In this document: positions 7,094 through 16,767 of the stretch, piece after piece
Position numbering within the stretch: position 1 is the stretch's first letter
How the letters are laid out: the number at the start of each line of letters is the position of its first letter
Assembly: GCA_036394195.1 (NCBI GenBank)
Contig: DASWFO010000332.1
Location: 1-19,059, forward strand
DNA from: DATJPD01 sp036394195
GTDB taxonomy: Bacteria > Pseudomonadota > Alphaproteobacteria > CACIAM-22H2
DNA length: 19,059 nt
Direction of reading: 5' to 3'
Notes under the pieces: generated by a model
The model's input: only the letters and a program-made list of their open reading frames with translations
Told to the model about the DNA's origin: nothing
Database searches by the model: none
Translations under genes and position numbers: made by a program

Positions 7094-8128
7094 ATGACAC
7101 AGCTTGCGCGCGCGGCTTTGGCCGTGGTTTTTCTGGTCCTCGGCGGCGGCTGGGCCGCGGCGGAGGACAGCTGGCGCCAGGGACCGCCCATTCCCGAGGG
7201 CGCCAACGAGGTGATCGGCGCCACCGTCGCCGGACAGGTCCTGGTCTATGGCGGCCAGGACGGCACGAGCAAGCCCATGGGCATTTTCTGGAAATTCGAG
7301 CCGGCCTCGGGGCAATGGGCGAAGCTGCCGAGCAATCCCATGCCGGTGCATCACGGTGCCGCGGTCGGGATCGGGCGCAGATTTTATGTTTTCGGAGGCT
7401 TCCGTCTGCCGGAGTCCGGCAAGAGCAACTGGTACCCGGTGAACAACGCCTGGATGTTCGACCTCGACAGCCAGAGCTGGACGGCCTTGCCGCCGATGCC
7501 GACACCGCGCGGCGCGCTCGCGGCCGAGGCCGTCGGCTCGAAGATCTACGTGATCGGCGGTGCCCGCATTCCCGACGGCCTGAACATGCCGGACGGCCTG
7601 TATGGCGGCGGCCCGACCGAACTGCTGGGAACCAACGAGGTGTTCGACACCGAGAGCAATACCTGGAAGGTGCTGCGGCCGATGCCGACGCCGCGCAACC
7701 ATCACAGCATCGCGCGTGTCGACGGCAAGATCTACGCGATCGGCGGCCGTGTCGGATCGTGCTTCTCGAACGGCTGGTCGTCGAACGTGTGGGTGAACGA
7801 GGAGTACGACATCGCCTCGGACCAGTGGACCAGCCGGGCACCCATGCCGACCGCGCGCAGCGGCACGGCGGTCGCCGTCCTCGACGGCCGCATCCACGTC
7901 CTGGGCGGCGAGGGCTGGGTCGACGATTTCGGCGGCGTGTTCCGCACGCAGGAGGCCTACGACCCGAAGAAGAACGCCTGGACACGATTGGCGCGCATGC
8001 CCACGCCGCGTCACGGTTTCGCCGCGATGGCGCTCGGCGGCAAGATCTACGCGATCAGCGGCGTCAACAACGCGGGTGGGGCCGGCACCCTGTCGGTGGT
8101 CGCCGTCAACGAGATCTACGAGCCCTGA
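7094..8128 (+). CDS. Secreted Kelch-repeat beta-propeller protein
   Basis: This 344-residue protein begins with a Sec signal peptide (about 1-23, hydrophobic core ALAVVFLVLGGG, likely cut after WAAA). Six Kelch repeats follow, each with a hydrophobic strand ending in GG or SG (VLVYGG, FYVFGG, IYVIGG, IYAIGG, IHVLGG, IYAISG) and a later Trp before a PMPT-type turn (for example WTALPPMPTPR, WTSRAPMPTAR). This predicts a six-bladed periplasmic propeller. Six-bladed periplasmic Kelch proteins include NanM-type sialic acid mutarotases; whether this one is an enzyme cannot be told. GGGAGGA (7082-7088) supports the ATG. A TRAP solute-binding protein gene starts 22 bases downstream, so the two are probably co-expressed and may share a ligand (inference). 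Confidence 0.88.
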   Translation: MTQLARAALAVVFLVLGGGWAAAEDSWRQGPPIPEGANEVIGATVAGQVLVYGGQDGTSKPMGIFWKFEPASGQWAKLPSNPMPVHHGAAVGIGRRFYVFGGFRLPESGKSNWYPVNNAWMFDLDSQSWTALPPMPTPRGALAAEAVGSKIYVIGGARIPDGLNMPDGLYGGGPTELLGTNEVFDTESNTWKVLRPMPTPRNHHSIARVDGKIYAIGGRVGSCFSNGWSSNVWVNEEYDIASDQWTSRAPMPTARSGTAVAVLDGRIHVLGGEGWVDDFGGVFRTQEAYDPKKNAWTRLARMPTPRHGFAAMALGGKIYAISGVNNAGGAGTLSVVAVNEIYEP

Positions 8129-8150
8129 GGCGGGCCGACGGGAGGCGGAC

Positions 8151-9179
8151 ATGGTGAGGTATAGACTGACCCGGCGCGGGCTCATCGCCGCCGCGGCCGC
8201 GGGGGGCACGGCGGTTCTGTTGCCGCGCCGGGGAAGGGCCCAGCAGATGTGGAAGGCGCGTCAGTTTCACAACCAGCCGGCGGAGAGCCACCAGCAGCGC
8301 TTCCTCGTCGGCCTATGGGACGACGTGCGCAAAGACACCGGCGGTCGCGTCGATGTCAGTGTTCATCCACAGAACGACAATGTCCCGGGCTCGGATCCAC
8401 AGGCCCTCAAGATGCTCGTCGGCGGCGAGCTCGAATTCTTCAGCTTGATGGGCGGCATCCTGGGTCAGGCCGTTCCGGTGATGGAAATCCAGGGCCTGCC
8501 GTTCGCGTTCGCCTCGCCCGATCAAGTGTACGAGGTGATGGACAGCGGGCCGTTCGCCGCGCATCTGCGCCAGGAATGCGCCGCCAAGGGCATCCATCTG
8601 TTTCCCGCCGGCGCGCTCGAGAACGGCTTTCGCGACATCTCCATGGTGGACAAGCCCATCCGCACCGCCGACGACCTCGCCGGCCAGAAGATCCGCGTGC
8701 CGGACGGCGAGATGTTCCGCGACCTGTTCTCGACCTTGGGGGCGGTGCCGGTCACCATCAACATCCGCGAGCTCTATGACGGGCTGAAGGCGCACAAGGT
8801 GGACGGCCAGGAAAACCCGCTGGTGGTCACCGAGGTGAACAAGCTCTACGAGGTCACCAAATATGTGAGCGTCACCCACCATATGTGGTCCGGCTTCAAT
8901 CTCCTGGCCAACCTGAAGTTCTGGACGTCGCTGCCGTCCGACATTCAAGCGGTCGTCAACCGCAACGTCGTGAAGTACGTGGCGATGCAGCGCAAATACA
9001 CCGACGACCTCAATGACGCGCTCGCCACCAAGCTTAAGGATCGCGGGCTCGTGTTCAACCAAGCCGACATGGCGACGTTCCGCGGCCGGCTCGGCCCTTT
9101 CTATGCCCGCTGGAAGCAGCATTTCGGCGAGACGGCGTGGAACCTGCTCGAGCGGCAGGTCGGGTCTAAGTTGGGGTGA
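8151..9179 (+). CDS. TRAP transporter solute-binding protein, DctP family
   Basis: This 342-residue protein matches DctP-type periplasmic receptors, which hand organic acids to a DctQM membrane carrier. The N-terminus carries a twin-arginine-like signal (LTRRGLIAAAAAGG followed by a small hydrophobic stretch, cut near GRAQQ). Family hallmarks are KIRVP with Arg182, the usual carboxylate-binding position, and VDGQENPL with Asn222; FHNQP and VPGSDPQALKML sit in the N-terminal lobe, and a long C-terminal helix starts near VVKYVAMQRKY. The frame is open upstream into the Kelch gene, but GGAGG at 8141-8145 marks ATG 8151. No dctQ or dctM gene is nearby, so it is an orphan receptor here or serves a carrier encoded elsewhere. 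The ligand is unknown; a carboxylate is likely. Confidence 0.92.
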   Translation: MVRYRLTRRGLIAAAAAGGTAVLLPRRGRAQQMWKARQFHNQPAESHQQRFLVGLWDDVRKDTGGRVDVSVHPQNDNVPGSDPQALKMLVGGELEFFSLMGGILGQAVPVMEIQGLPFAFASPDQVYEVMDSGPFAAHLRQECAAKGIHLFPAGALENGFRDISMVDKPIRTADDLAGQKIRVPDGEMFRDLFSTLGAVPVTINIRELYDGLKAHKVDGQENPLVVTEVNKLYEVTKYVSVTHHMWSGFNLLANLKFWTSLPSDIQAVVNRNVVKYVAMQRKYTDDLNDALATKLKDRGLVFNQADMATFRGRLGPFYARWKQHFGETAWNLLERQVGSKLG

Positions 9180-9186
9180 TCATACC

Positions 9187-9263
9187 CGGCATCGCGAGAA
9201 GCGCAGCGACGACGCGATCCAGTCATGGAATTCTGGATTGCTTCGCTTCGCTCGCAATGACGA
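9187..9263. repeat. REP-like dispersed palindrome (alphaproteobacterial type)
   Basis: Two imperfect inverted arms, ATCGCGAG...GCGATCCAG (about 9191-9222) and CTGGATTGC...GCAATGACG (about 9233-9262), enclose a short loop. The right arm has the TTGCTTCGCTTCGCTCGC core that I recognise from intergenic repeats common in Bradyrhizobium and other alphaproteobacteria. It lies between the convergent TRAP and SDR genes and could also slow or end transcription. The left arm is more diverged than the right. Confidence 0.85.
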
Positions 9264-9275
9264 GGGGAGTGGCGG

Positions 9276-9998
9276 TTATGGCTTCCGGCGATACGCGGTC
9301 AGGATCTCGCCGGTTCGCGTGCACGCCGGCGAGGCGAGATCGACATAGATGTCGGTCATGTCTTCGGGAGCGGGGAGGGTCATCGGATCCTCGCCGGGCA
9401 TGTACTGGGCACGCAAGCCGGTGCGGGTCGGACCGGGCTGGACGACGTTCACCCGGACGTTGGTGTTGACGAGCTCGGCCGCCCAGCTCTTGGCGAGCGC
9501 CTCGAGGGCCGCCTTGCTGCTCGAGTAGACGCCGGTATAGGCGCGCGCATGCTGGGCGGCAGCGGACGAGACGAAGATGGCGCGGCCGGCGTCGGAGAGC
9601 TTCAGCAGCGGCTCGAGCGTGCGGATCAGGCGCCAGTTGGCGGTGATGTTGATCTTGTAGACGTCGTCCCACAGCTTCGCGTCATGATGCGACAGCGGGC
9701 CGATCGTGCCCAGGATCGCGGCATTGGCGACCAGCACGTCCAGCCGGCCGAAGCGCGCGTGGAGCTGGGGGCCGAGCGTGTCGATCTTGTCGACCTCGCG
9801 GAGGTCCAGCGGGACCAGCGTGGCGGTACCGCCCGCCGCCTTCACGGAATCGTCGAGCTCCTCCAGCGCGCCGACGGTGCGCGCGATGGCGACGATGTGT
9901 GCGCCCTCGGCGGCAAGCCGCCGGGCGATCGCGGCCCCAATGCCGCGCGAGGCGCCGGTGATCAGCGCCACGCGACCGGAGAGAGTCTTCGCGGTCAT
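9276..9998 (-). CDS. Short-chain dehydrogenase/reductase (SDR)
   Basis: This 240-residue protein is a classical SDR: the nucleotide-binding TGASRGIG at 14-21, the structural NAA at 92-94, and an active site of Asn117, Ser145, Tyr158 and Lys162 (YSSSK). The PGPTRTGLR segment after residue 188 is the usual cofactor/substrate loop. It is a cytosolic NAD(P)(H) oxidoreductase of unknown substrate. The frame is open further upstream, but the ATG at 9998 overlaps the stop of the DUF2937 gene as ATGA, which points to translational coupling and fits the usual SDR length. From memory, an SDR gene downstream of purF is a common arrangement in Hyphomicrobiales. It ends next to the REP-like element. Confidence 0.92.
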   Translation of the reverse strand: MTAKTLSGRVALITGASRGIGAAIARRLAAEGAHIVAIARTVGALEELDDSVKAAGGTATLVPLDLREVDKIDTLGPQLHARFGRLDVLVANAAILGTIGPLSHHDAKLWDDVYKINITANWRLIRTLEPLLKLSDAGRAIFVSSAAAQHARAYTGVYSSSKAALEALAKSWAAELVNTNVRVNVVQPGPTRTGLRAQYMPGEDPMTLPAPEDMTDIYVDLASPACTRTGEILTAYRRKP

Positions 9999-10444
9999 CG
10001 GTAATACGCCTGCTCGCGCCGCCGCCGGGCCAGGCGCCGGAACGGCCACGCCACGACATTGACCACGATCAATCCGACGACAATGCCGATGGCGAAGAAG
10101 TAGACGCCATCCAGGGACACCTGGAGGGCGGGCTGAAACACCCGCAACGTCGCGCGGGCAATGTCGGGATCGAAGTTCTGGAGGAACGCGATGAGCCGTT
10201 CGAAGCCGAGACCGGCGTCAATCGCTTGCGCGGCCTCGGTGCACCAGGCGGCGCGGGCTTGCGTCTGGGCCAGATAGGCCGGCGACATGATGTCGGGCCG
10301 CTGCGCCGCGTCGCCGATGATGCGCGCCAGCTCGGTCTGGCAGGCGCTGAGCGCCGCCGCGTATTGCTGGATGAAGCTCGGCAGGACGGAAAAGACCGCC
10401 GCTCCGACTGCGGCACCGATCCCATCGAGGAGACTTCTGAACAC
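9995..10444 (-). CDS. DUF2937-like membrane protein
   Basis: This 149-residue protein starts with a hydrophobic, weakly amphipathic segment (about 8-30, GIGAAVGAAVFSVLPSFIQQ) and ends with one clear membrane helix (about 113-134, VYFFAIGIVVGLIVVNVVAW) followed by a strongly basic tail (RRLARRRR). The middle is helical with two Cys. The N-terminal FIQQY pattern and overall layout resemble the DUF2937 family of unknown function; that assignment is from memory and moderate. The basic tail suggests a cytosolic C-terminus, and the N-terminal segment may be a second membrane helix. The start is GTG at 10444, 27 bases after purF, with a poor ribosome site. Its TGA overlaps the SDR start (ATGA). Confidence 0.7.
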   Translation of the reverse strand: MFRSLLDGIGAAVGAAVFSVLPSFIQQYAAALSACQTELARIIGDAAQRPDIMSPAYLAQTQARAAWCTEAAQAIDAGLGFERLIAFLQNFDPDIARATLRVFQPALQVSLDGVYFFAIGIVVGLIVVNVVAWPFRRLARRRREQAYYR

Positions 10445-10471
10445 GCGGGAGCTCGCCGCGGACGACCGCCG

Positions 10472-11950
10472 TCAGGCGATCTCGAGCAGCGAGAGCTGAG
10501 CCGGGACGCCGCCGCCCTCGTTGTCGGTCAGGCGCGTGGGATAGTCGCCCGTGAAACAGGCGTCGCAGAATGTCGGGTCGGCGTTGTCCCGCCCGGCCGG
10601 CTTGCCCATGGCACGGTAGAGGCCGTCGATCGAGATGAAGGCAAGGCTGTCGACGCCGATGATGCGCGCCATCTCGCTGACCTCGAACTTATGGGCGAGG
10701 AGCTGCGTGCGCTCCGGCGTGTCGATGCCGTAGAAGCACGAATGCCGCGTGGGCGGGCTCGAGATCCGCATATGGACCTCGCGCGCACCGGCCTGGCGCA
10801 CCATTTCGACGATCTTCTTCGAGGTGGTGCCGCGCACGATCGAATCGTCGACCAGGATGATCCGGCGGCCTTCGATCATCGCCCGGTTGGCATTGTGCTT
10901 GAGGCGCACGCCGAGATGGCGGATGTGGTCGGTCGGCTCGATGAACGTCCGACCGACATAGTGATTGCGGATGATGCCGAGCTCGAACGGCAGCTTGGCC
11001 TTGGCGGCGTAGCCGATCGCCGCCGGCACCCCGGAATCCGGGACCGGGATCACGACGTCCGCCGACACGTGGCTTTCGAGCGCCAGCTCGGCGCCGATGC
11101 GCTGCCGGGCCTCGTAGACGGAAATCCCGTCGAGCACGGAATCCGGCCGCGCGAAGTAGATGTGCTCGAACACGCAAAAGCGCTTCTGCGCCTTGGGAAA
11201 CGGCTTGACGCTGTGAACCCCCTCCGCGTCGAGGATGATGAGCTCGCCCGGCTCGATGTCGCGGATGTAGTCCGCCCCGATAATGTCGAGCGCGCAGGTC
11301 TCCGAGGCCAGGATATGCGCGTTCTCGAGCTTGCCGAGCACCAGCGGCCGGATGCCGAGAGGATCGCGGATGCCGATCACCCGGTTGCGGGCGATGGCGA
11401 CGAACGAATAGGCGCCCTCGAGCTGGCGAAGTGCCGTGACCATGCGCTCGACCAGGTCGCCCTCGGCGAGCGCCATCAGATGCACGATCACTTCGGTGTC
11501 GGTCGTCGACTGGAAGATGCAGCCGCGGCGCACCAGCGACTGTTTGAGGCTATGCGCGTTGGTCAGATTGCCGTTGTGGCCGATGGCGAAGCCGCCGATG
11601 TCGAAGTCGGCGAACAGAGGCTGCACGTTCCGCAAAATGGTTTCGCCGGTCGTCGAATAACGGACATGGCCGATGGCATGGTTGCCGCGCAGCTTGGCAA
11701 TAACCGTCTCGTTGCCGAAATTATCGCCGACGAGACCCATCCCGCGGTGGCTGTGGAACTGGGTTCCGTCGCAGGTGACGATCCCCGCCGCCTCCTGGCC
11801 GCGGTGCTGCAGCGCGTGCAGGCCGAGCGCCGTATGGGCCGCCGCGTCCTTGTGGCCGTAGATGCCGAAGACGCCGCATTCCTCCCGCAACTTGTCATCG
11901 TCGAAGGGGTTGGTCGTCACCATGGCGGGCTCGGGCTGGTCGAGGCTCAT
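10472..11950 (-). CDS. purF: Amidophosphoribosyltransferase
   Basis: PurF makes phosphoribosylamine from PRPP and glutamine, the first committed step of purine synthesis, in the cytosol. This 492-residue protein has a 24-residue N-terminal propeptide before CGVFGI; Cys25 would become the N-terminal nucleophile of the glutaminase domain after self-cleavage. Glutaminase signatures LQHRGQEAAGI (47-57) and HNGNLTN (125-131) follow. The PRPP loop is RIILVDDSIVRGTT (363-376). Four cysteines, Cys259, Cys405, Cys462 and Cys465, match the spacing of the iron-sulphur ligands of Bacillus-type PurF, so a [4Fe-4S] cluster is predicted; the E. coli type lacks it. The ATG overlaps the cvpA stop as ATGA. The cvpA-purF pairing is classical. 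Confidence 0.98.
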   Translation of the reverse strand: MSLDQPEPAMVTTNPFDDDKLREECGVFGIYGHKDAAAHTALGLHALQHRGQEAAGIVTCDGTQFHSHRGMGLVGDNFGNETVIAKLRGNHAIGHVRYSTTGETILRNVQPLFADFDIGGFAIGHNGNLTNAHSLKQSLVRRGCIFQSTTDTEVIVHLMALAEGDLVERMVTALRQLEGAYSFVAIARNRVIGIRDPLGIRPLVLGKLENAHILASETCALDIIGADYIRDIEPGELIILDAEGVHSVKPFPKAQKRFCVFEHIYFARPDSVLDGISVYEARQRIGAELALESHVSADVVIPVPDSGVPAAIGYAAKAKLPFELGIIRNHYVGRTFIEPTDHIRHLGVRLKHNANRAMIEGRRIILVDDSIVRGTTSKKIVEMVRQAGAREVHMRISSPPTRHSCFYGIDTPERTQLLAHKFEVSEMARIIGVDSLAFISIDGLYRAMGKPAGRDNADPTFCDACFTGDYPTRLTDNEGGGVPAQLSLLEIA

Positions 11951-12642
11951 CGGGTCGGCTCGGGCTCCGGGGGCTGGGCGCGCTGGATCAGCCCGTCGAG
12001 GCCGTGCCGCTCATCCGCCTTATACCCCGTTTGGGCATTGGAAGTCGCGGGTTTTGCCACCGGGGTCAGGGGCGCCTTGAGGATCGCTTCGTAAGGCTGA
12101 ACATCGCGGCCGCTCCGCTCGCTGCGGGCGCCGACCGTCTGGGTCCGGCCGCGGAGCTCGGGCGGGGCGAAGCTGCGCAGATATTCGGCCAGGTGCTCGA
12201 CCAGCGGCCGAGTCCGGGCATCGCGCAGCCATTCGGGCTGTTCGCTTTGCGGGATCGCCCAGGCCACGCCGAGCCATAGGACCGCCACCAGCAGGGCGCC
12301 GCGGACGAGGCCGAACACGAAGCCCAGGCTGCGGTCGAGCGCATTGAGGCCGGTCCCGCGCACCAGCGAGGCGATGCCGCCGCCGACCATGGAAAACACG
12401 ATGAGACTGACGAGGAACAGAACGGCGCCGGTGATGATGTCGGCGAGGAGGGCGTTGCCGATGAAGGCGCGGGTATAGGGGCGTGCAAGGCCGAACCCCC
12501 ACAACGTCACCAGCGCCGCTGCCACCCAGCTCGCCAGCGACAGCACCTCGCGGACGAAGCCGCGCGCCATGGCGAAAATACCTGACAGGATGATCAGGAT
12601 CGCGACGGTCAGATCGGCGGGATTGATCGGGAAGTTATGCAT
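11947..12642 (-). CDS. cvpA: CvpA family membrane protein
   Basis: CvpA is an inner-membrane protein of poorly known role, named for its need in colicin V production and usually encoded beside purF. This 231-residue copy has about four membrane segments (roughly 10-28, 34-52, 66-90 and 108-130). The family pattern NALDRSLGFVFGLVRGALLV precedes the last one. A hydrophilic tail of about 100 residues, rich in Arg, Pro and Glu, follows and is probably cytosolic; such tails vary in alphaproteobacteria. The gene starts 6 bases after radA with no visible ribosome site, so translation is probably coupled. Its TGA overlaps the purF ATG. Confidence 0.93.
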   Translation of the reverse strand: MHNFPINPADLTVAILIILSGIFAMARGFVREVLSLASWVAAALVTLWGFGLARPYTRAFIGNALLADIITGAVLFLVSLIVFSMVGGGIASLVRGTGLNALDRSLGFVFGLVRGALLVAVLWLGVAWAIPQSEQPEWLRDARTRPLVEHLAEYLRSFAPPELRGRTQTVGARSERSGRDVQPYEAILKAPLTPVAKPATSNAQTGYKADERHGLDGLIQRAQPPEPEPTR

Positions 12643-12648
12643 CGCGGT

Positions 12649-14078
<1,430 letters not shown>

Positions 14079-14079
<1 letters not shown>

Positions 14080-14852
14080 TATGCGCGCACCTGCATCTGG
14101 ATCGGCCCTTCGGCGCGGCCGTGGACGAACTGGTCCACATATTCGTTGCCGGGATGATCGATGTCGGCAACCGACCCGGTCCAGATGATCTTGCCGTTGT
14201 AGAGCATGGCGATGCGGTGGGCGATCTGGCGGGCGCTCTTCATGTCGTGGGTGATCGACACGGCGGTGGCGCCAAGCTCCCGAACAAGCTTCACGATCAG
14301 TTTGTCGATGACGTCGGACATGATCGGGTCGAGGCCGGTGGTCGGCTCGTCGAAGAAGATGATTTCCGGCTTGGTCGCGATCGCGCGCGCCAAGCCGACA
14401 CGCTTCTTCATGCCGCCGGAGAGCTCGGCCGGCCACAATTCGCCGACGTCGGGCGTCAGCCCGACCGCGGCGAGGTTGCGGAGCGCGATCGGCTTCGCCT
14501 CGGCTTTCGACATGCCTTGCGCGTGAATCAATCCGAAGGCCACGTTTTCCCACACGTTCATCGAATCGAAAAGGGCGGCACCCTGGAACAGCATACCGAA
14601 TTTGCGGTTCACTTGCTCTCGCTCGGCGGTCCTGAGCCCTATGACCTCGGCGCCGTCGACCTTGATGCTGCCGGCTTCGGGTTCGAGCAAGCCGAGGATG
14701 CATTTCAGCAGCACCGACTTGCCGGTGCCGGAGCCGCCGATCACGACCAGCGATTCGCCGACCCCGACGTCGAGGTCGACGCCGTCGAGCACCTTCTTGG
14801 CGCCGAAGTATTTCTTCAGCCCCCGGATCGAGATTTTCGGCGTGGCGCTCAT
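14079..14852 (-). CDS. mlaF: ABC transporter ATP-binding protein, MlaF-like
   Basis: This 257-residue protein is the ATPase of an Mla-type lipid transporter, which moves phospholipids between the inner membrane and the outer membrane. Walker A GGSGTGKSV lies at 39-47, the Q-loop Gln at 90, the signature LSGGM at 144-148, Walker B IIFFDEP at 164-170 and the switch His at 202 (SITHDMK). MKKRVGLARA after the signature and GLDPIMSD after Walker B are typical of the MlaF/Ttg2A branch. The ATG overlaps the mlaE stop as ATGA. The frame is open upstream into mlaE, but this start gives the family length. A substrate-binding mlaD gene, often next in such operons, is missing; radA follows instead. Confidence 0.93.
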
Positions 14853-15622
14853 TTTCCGAAGAACAGCTCGGTGATGGCGTAGTTGAAGATCAGGATCAGG
14901 ATGGACGCCGACACCACGGCGTTGGTCGTCGCACGGCCCACGCCCTGCGCCCCGCCCTCGCTGTGGTAGCCGTGGTAACAACCCATGAGCGAAATCAAGA
15001 ACCCGAACACCGTGGCCTTCACGACGCCGGAGAAGACGTCCATGAACTCCAGGTAATCGAACGTGCGCTTCAGATACGCGGCGGGATTGAAGCCGAGCTT
15101 ATAAACGCCGACCAGATAGCCGCCGAACACTCCGATGACGTCGGCGACAAGGACCAGCAGCGGCAGCATGGTCAGTCCGGCGATCAGCCGCGGCGCCACC
15201 AAGTATTTGAAGGGGTTGGTCGACAACGTGACGAGGGCGTCGATCTGCTCGGTGACCCGCATCGTGCCGATCTCGGCGGCCATCGACGCGCCGATGCGGC
15301 CGGCCACCATCAGTCCCGAGATCACGGGCCCCAGCTCGCGCGTCACCGAGAGGATGACCACGGTCGCGACGGCGCTTTCCGCCGAGAAGCGCGCAAAGCC
15401 GGTATAGCTTTGCAGCGCCAGCACCATCCCCGTGAACAGCGCGGTGAGGCCGACGACCGGCAGCGAGAAGTAGCCGATGTCGAGCATCTGCTCGCCGATT
15501 GTCCGGAAATACCAGGGCGGCGTCAGCGCATGTCCGCTCGCGCGCCCCGCAAACAGCGCGATCCGGCCCATGGCGCCGAGGAACGCGAGGAAGCCGCGGC
15601 CGATCAGGGCAAAAAATTTCAT
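14849..15622 (-). CDS. mlaE: ABC transporter permease, MlaE-like
   Basis: This 257-residue protein is the integral inner-membrane subunit of an Mla-type phospholipid transporter. About five to six membrane segments are visible (for example FSLPVVGLTALFTGMVLAL at 52-70 and the final ASILILIFNYAITELFFG). The family's conserved centre is present: SVTRELGPVISGLMVAGRIG (about 92-110), then AAEIGTMRVTEQIDAL and STNPFKYLVAPRLIAG. The N-terminal amphipathic FFALIGRGFLAFLG is the usual interface helix. The ATG overlaps the alr stop (ATGA), and mlaF overlaps its own stop in the same way, so alr, mlaE and mlaF are translationally linked. Together with MlaF it would form the membrane core; the partner MlaD must come from elsewhere. 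Confidence 0.93.
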   Translation of the reverse strand: MKFFALIGRGFLAFLGAMGRIALFAGRASGHALTPPWYFRTIGEQMLDIGYFSLPVVGLTALFTGMVLALQSYTGFARFSAESAVATVVILSVTRELGPVISGLMVAGRIGASMAAEIGTMRVTEQIDALVTLSTNPFKYLVAPRLIAGLTMLPLLVLVADVIGVFGGYLVGVYKLGFNPAAYLKRTFDYLEFMDVFSGVVKATVFGFLISLMGCYHGYHSEGGAQGVGRATTNAVVSASILILIFNYAITELFFGK

Positions 15623-16767
15623 CGCGAGGCCGACCCGCCGCGATAGACGCGCCGATAGCGATGCCCGAGCCGCGTCAGGATTTCATAGCCGATCGTGCCC
15701 GCGGCCTCGGCGACGTCGTCGATGGGGAGGCGATCGCCCAACAGCTCGACCACGGCGCCGGCCGAGATCGATGGAGCGGCGGTGATGTCGAGGGTCAAGA
15801 GGTCCATCGAGACGCGGCCGATGACGGGCACACGGAGTTCTCCGATATACGCGCAGCCGCGGTTGCTGAGACTGCGCGGCCAGCCATCGGCATAGCCCGC
15901 AGCGACGGTCGCGATTCGGGTGCGGCCGGCGACGCGATGGGTGGCACCATATCCAACGCTCCGGGGTGGGTCAACCTCGTGGATTTGCAGGATTTTTCCT
16001 TGTAGCCGGACGACCTGGCGCAGGCCGTTCGGCCGCCCCGGCTGGGGATTGATCCCAAACAGCGCCGAGCCCGGCCGGACCAGGTCGAAGTGGTAGGCGC
16101 CGCCGAGGAAGATGCCGGACGAGTTCGCGAGGCTGGCCCGAGTGCGCGGAAAGGCGGCGCGGACGCGGCGAAACGCGGCGAGCTGCTCGGCGTTCAGCGC
16201 GTGCTGCGGCTCGTCGGCACAGGCGAGATGGCTCATCAAGCAGCGCAGGTCGAGGCCTTTCAGCCGGCCCTCGTCCTGGGCCAACGCCAACGCCTCGGCG
16301 GGAGAGACGCCGAGGCGCGACATGCCGGTGTCGACGTGCAGAGCCGTCGGCAGGGGCCGGCGCGCCCCGCGCCCCGCCTTCCCCCAGCGCTCGACCTGCC
16401 CGAGATCGTTCAGGACCGGAATGAAGCCGCCGCGCTTGAACTCCGCCTCTTCGCCGGCGAGCAGCCCATTCAGCACGTAGATGGCGGCGCGTTTGGGCAG
16501 GACGCGGCGGACGACTTCGGCTTCGCCAAGATGAGCGACGAAGAACTCACGGCACCCCGCCGCCGCGAGGGCCGGCGCAACGCGCGCCGCGCCCAGGCCA
16601 TAGGCGTCGGCCTTGACCACGGCGGCACAGGCGGCCGGGCCGACCTCCTGCCGCAGATGACGATAATTGGCGGCGATCGCGCCGAGATCGATCGTGAGGA
16701 CGGACTGCGAAGGGCGCGCGCGGTCGGGCGAGGCCCGCCGGGGCCGCGCACCTTTATTCCTCGCCAT
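15619..16767 (-). CDS. alr: Alanine racemase
   Basis: Alr is a PLP enzyme of the cytosol that makes D-alanine for peptidoglycan. This 382-residue protein has the expected length plus a basic N-terminal extension of about 22 residues. Lys52 in VVKADAYGLGA is the PLP lysine, HVDTGMSRLG (144-153) is the barrel motif, and Tyr273 in SVGYGATH is the second catalytic base. RVSMDLLTLDI in the C-terminal beta domain is also typical. The ATG at 16767 lies inside the end of dnaB, an overlap of 14 bases, and the stop overlaps mlaE. dnaB-alr adjacency is common in alphaproteobacteria. Whether it is the biosynthetic or a catabolic racemase is not shown, but the chromosomal housekeeping context favours the former. 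Confidence 0.95.
   Translation of the reverse strand: MARNKGARPRRASPDRARPSQSVLTIDLGAIAANYRHLRQEVGPAACAAVVKADAYGLGAARVAPALAAAGCREFFVAHLGEAEVVRRVLPKRAAIYVLNGLLAGEEAEFKRGGFIPVLNDLGQVERWGKAGRGARRPLPTALHVDTGMSRLGVSPAEALALAQDEGRLKGLDLRCLMSHLACADEPQHALNAEQLAAFRRVRAAFPRTRASLANSSGIFLGGAYHFDLVRPGSALFGINPQPGRPNGLRQVVRLQGKILQIHEVDPPRSVGYGATHRVAGRTRIATVAAGYADGWPRSLSNRGCAYIGELRVPVIGRVSMDLLTLDITAAPSISAGAVVELLGDRLPIDDVAEAAGTIGYEILTRLGHRYRRVYRGGSASR

Noticed and set aside
9176..9469. Short plus-strand frames starting in the REP-like element
   Set aside because: They translate the repeat and the antisense of the SDR gene, a common source of false gene calls.
10226..12094. A 622-codon plus-strand open frame antisense to purF and cvpA
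   Set aside because: It is Arg/Asp/Glu/Ala-rich shadow coding opposite clearly conserved genes in high-GC DNA, with no ribosome site and no recognisable domain.
14080..14703. An N-terminal extension of radA that would fuse it with 208 more residues
   Set aside because: The extension reads an off-frame of mlaF and is Arg-rich; RadA homology and the zinc finger begin at GTG 14079.
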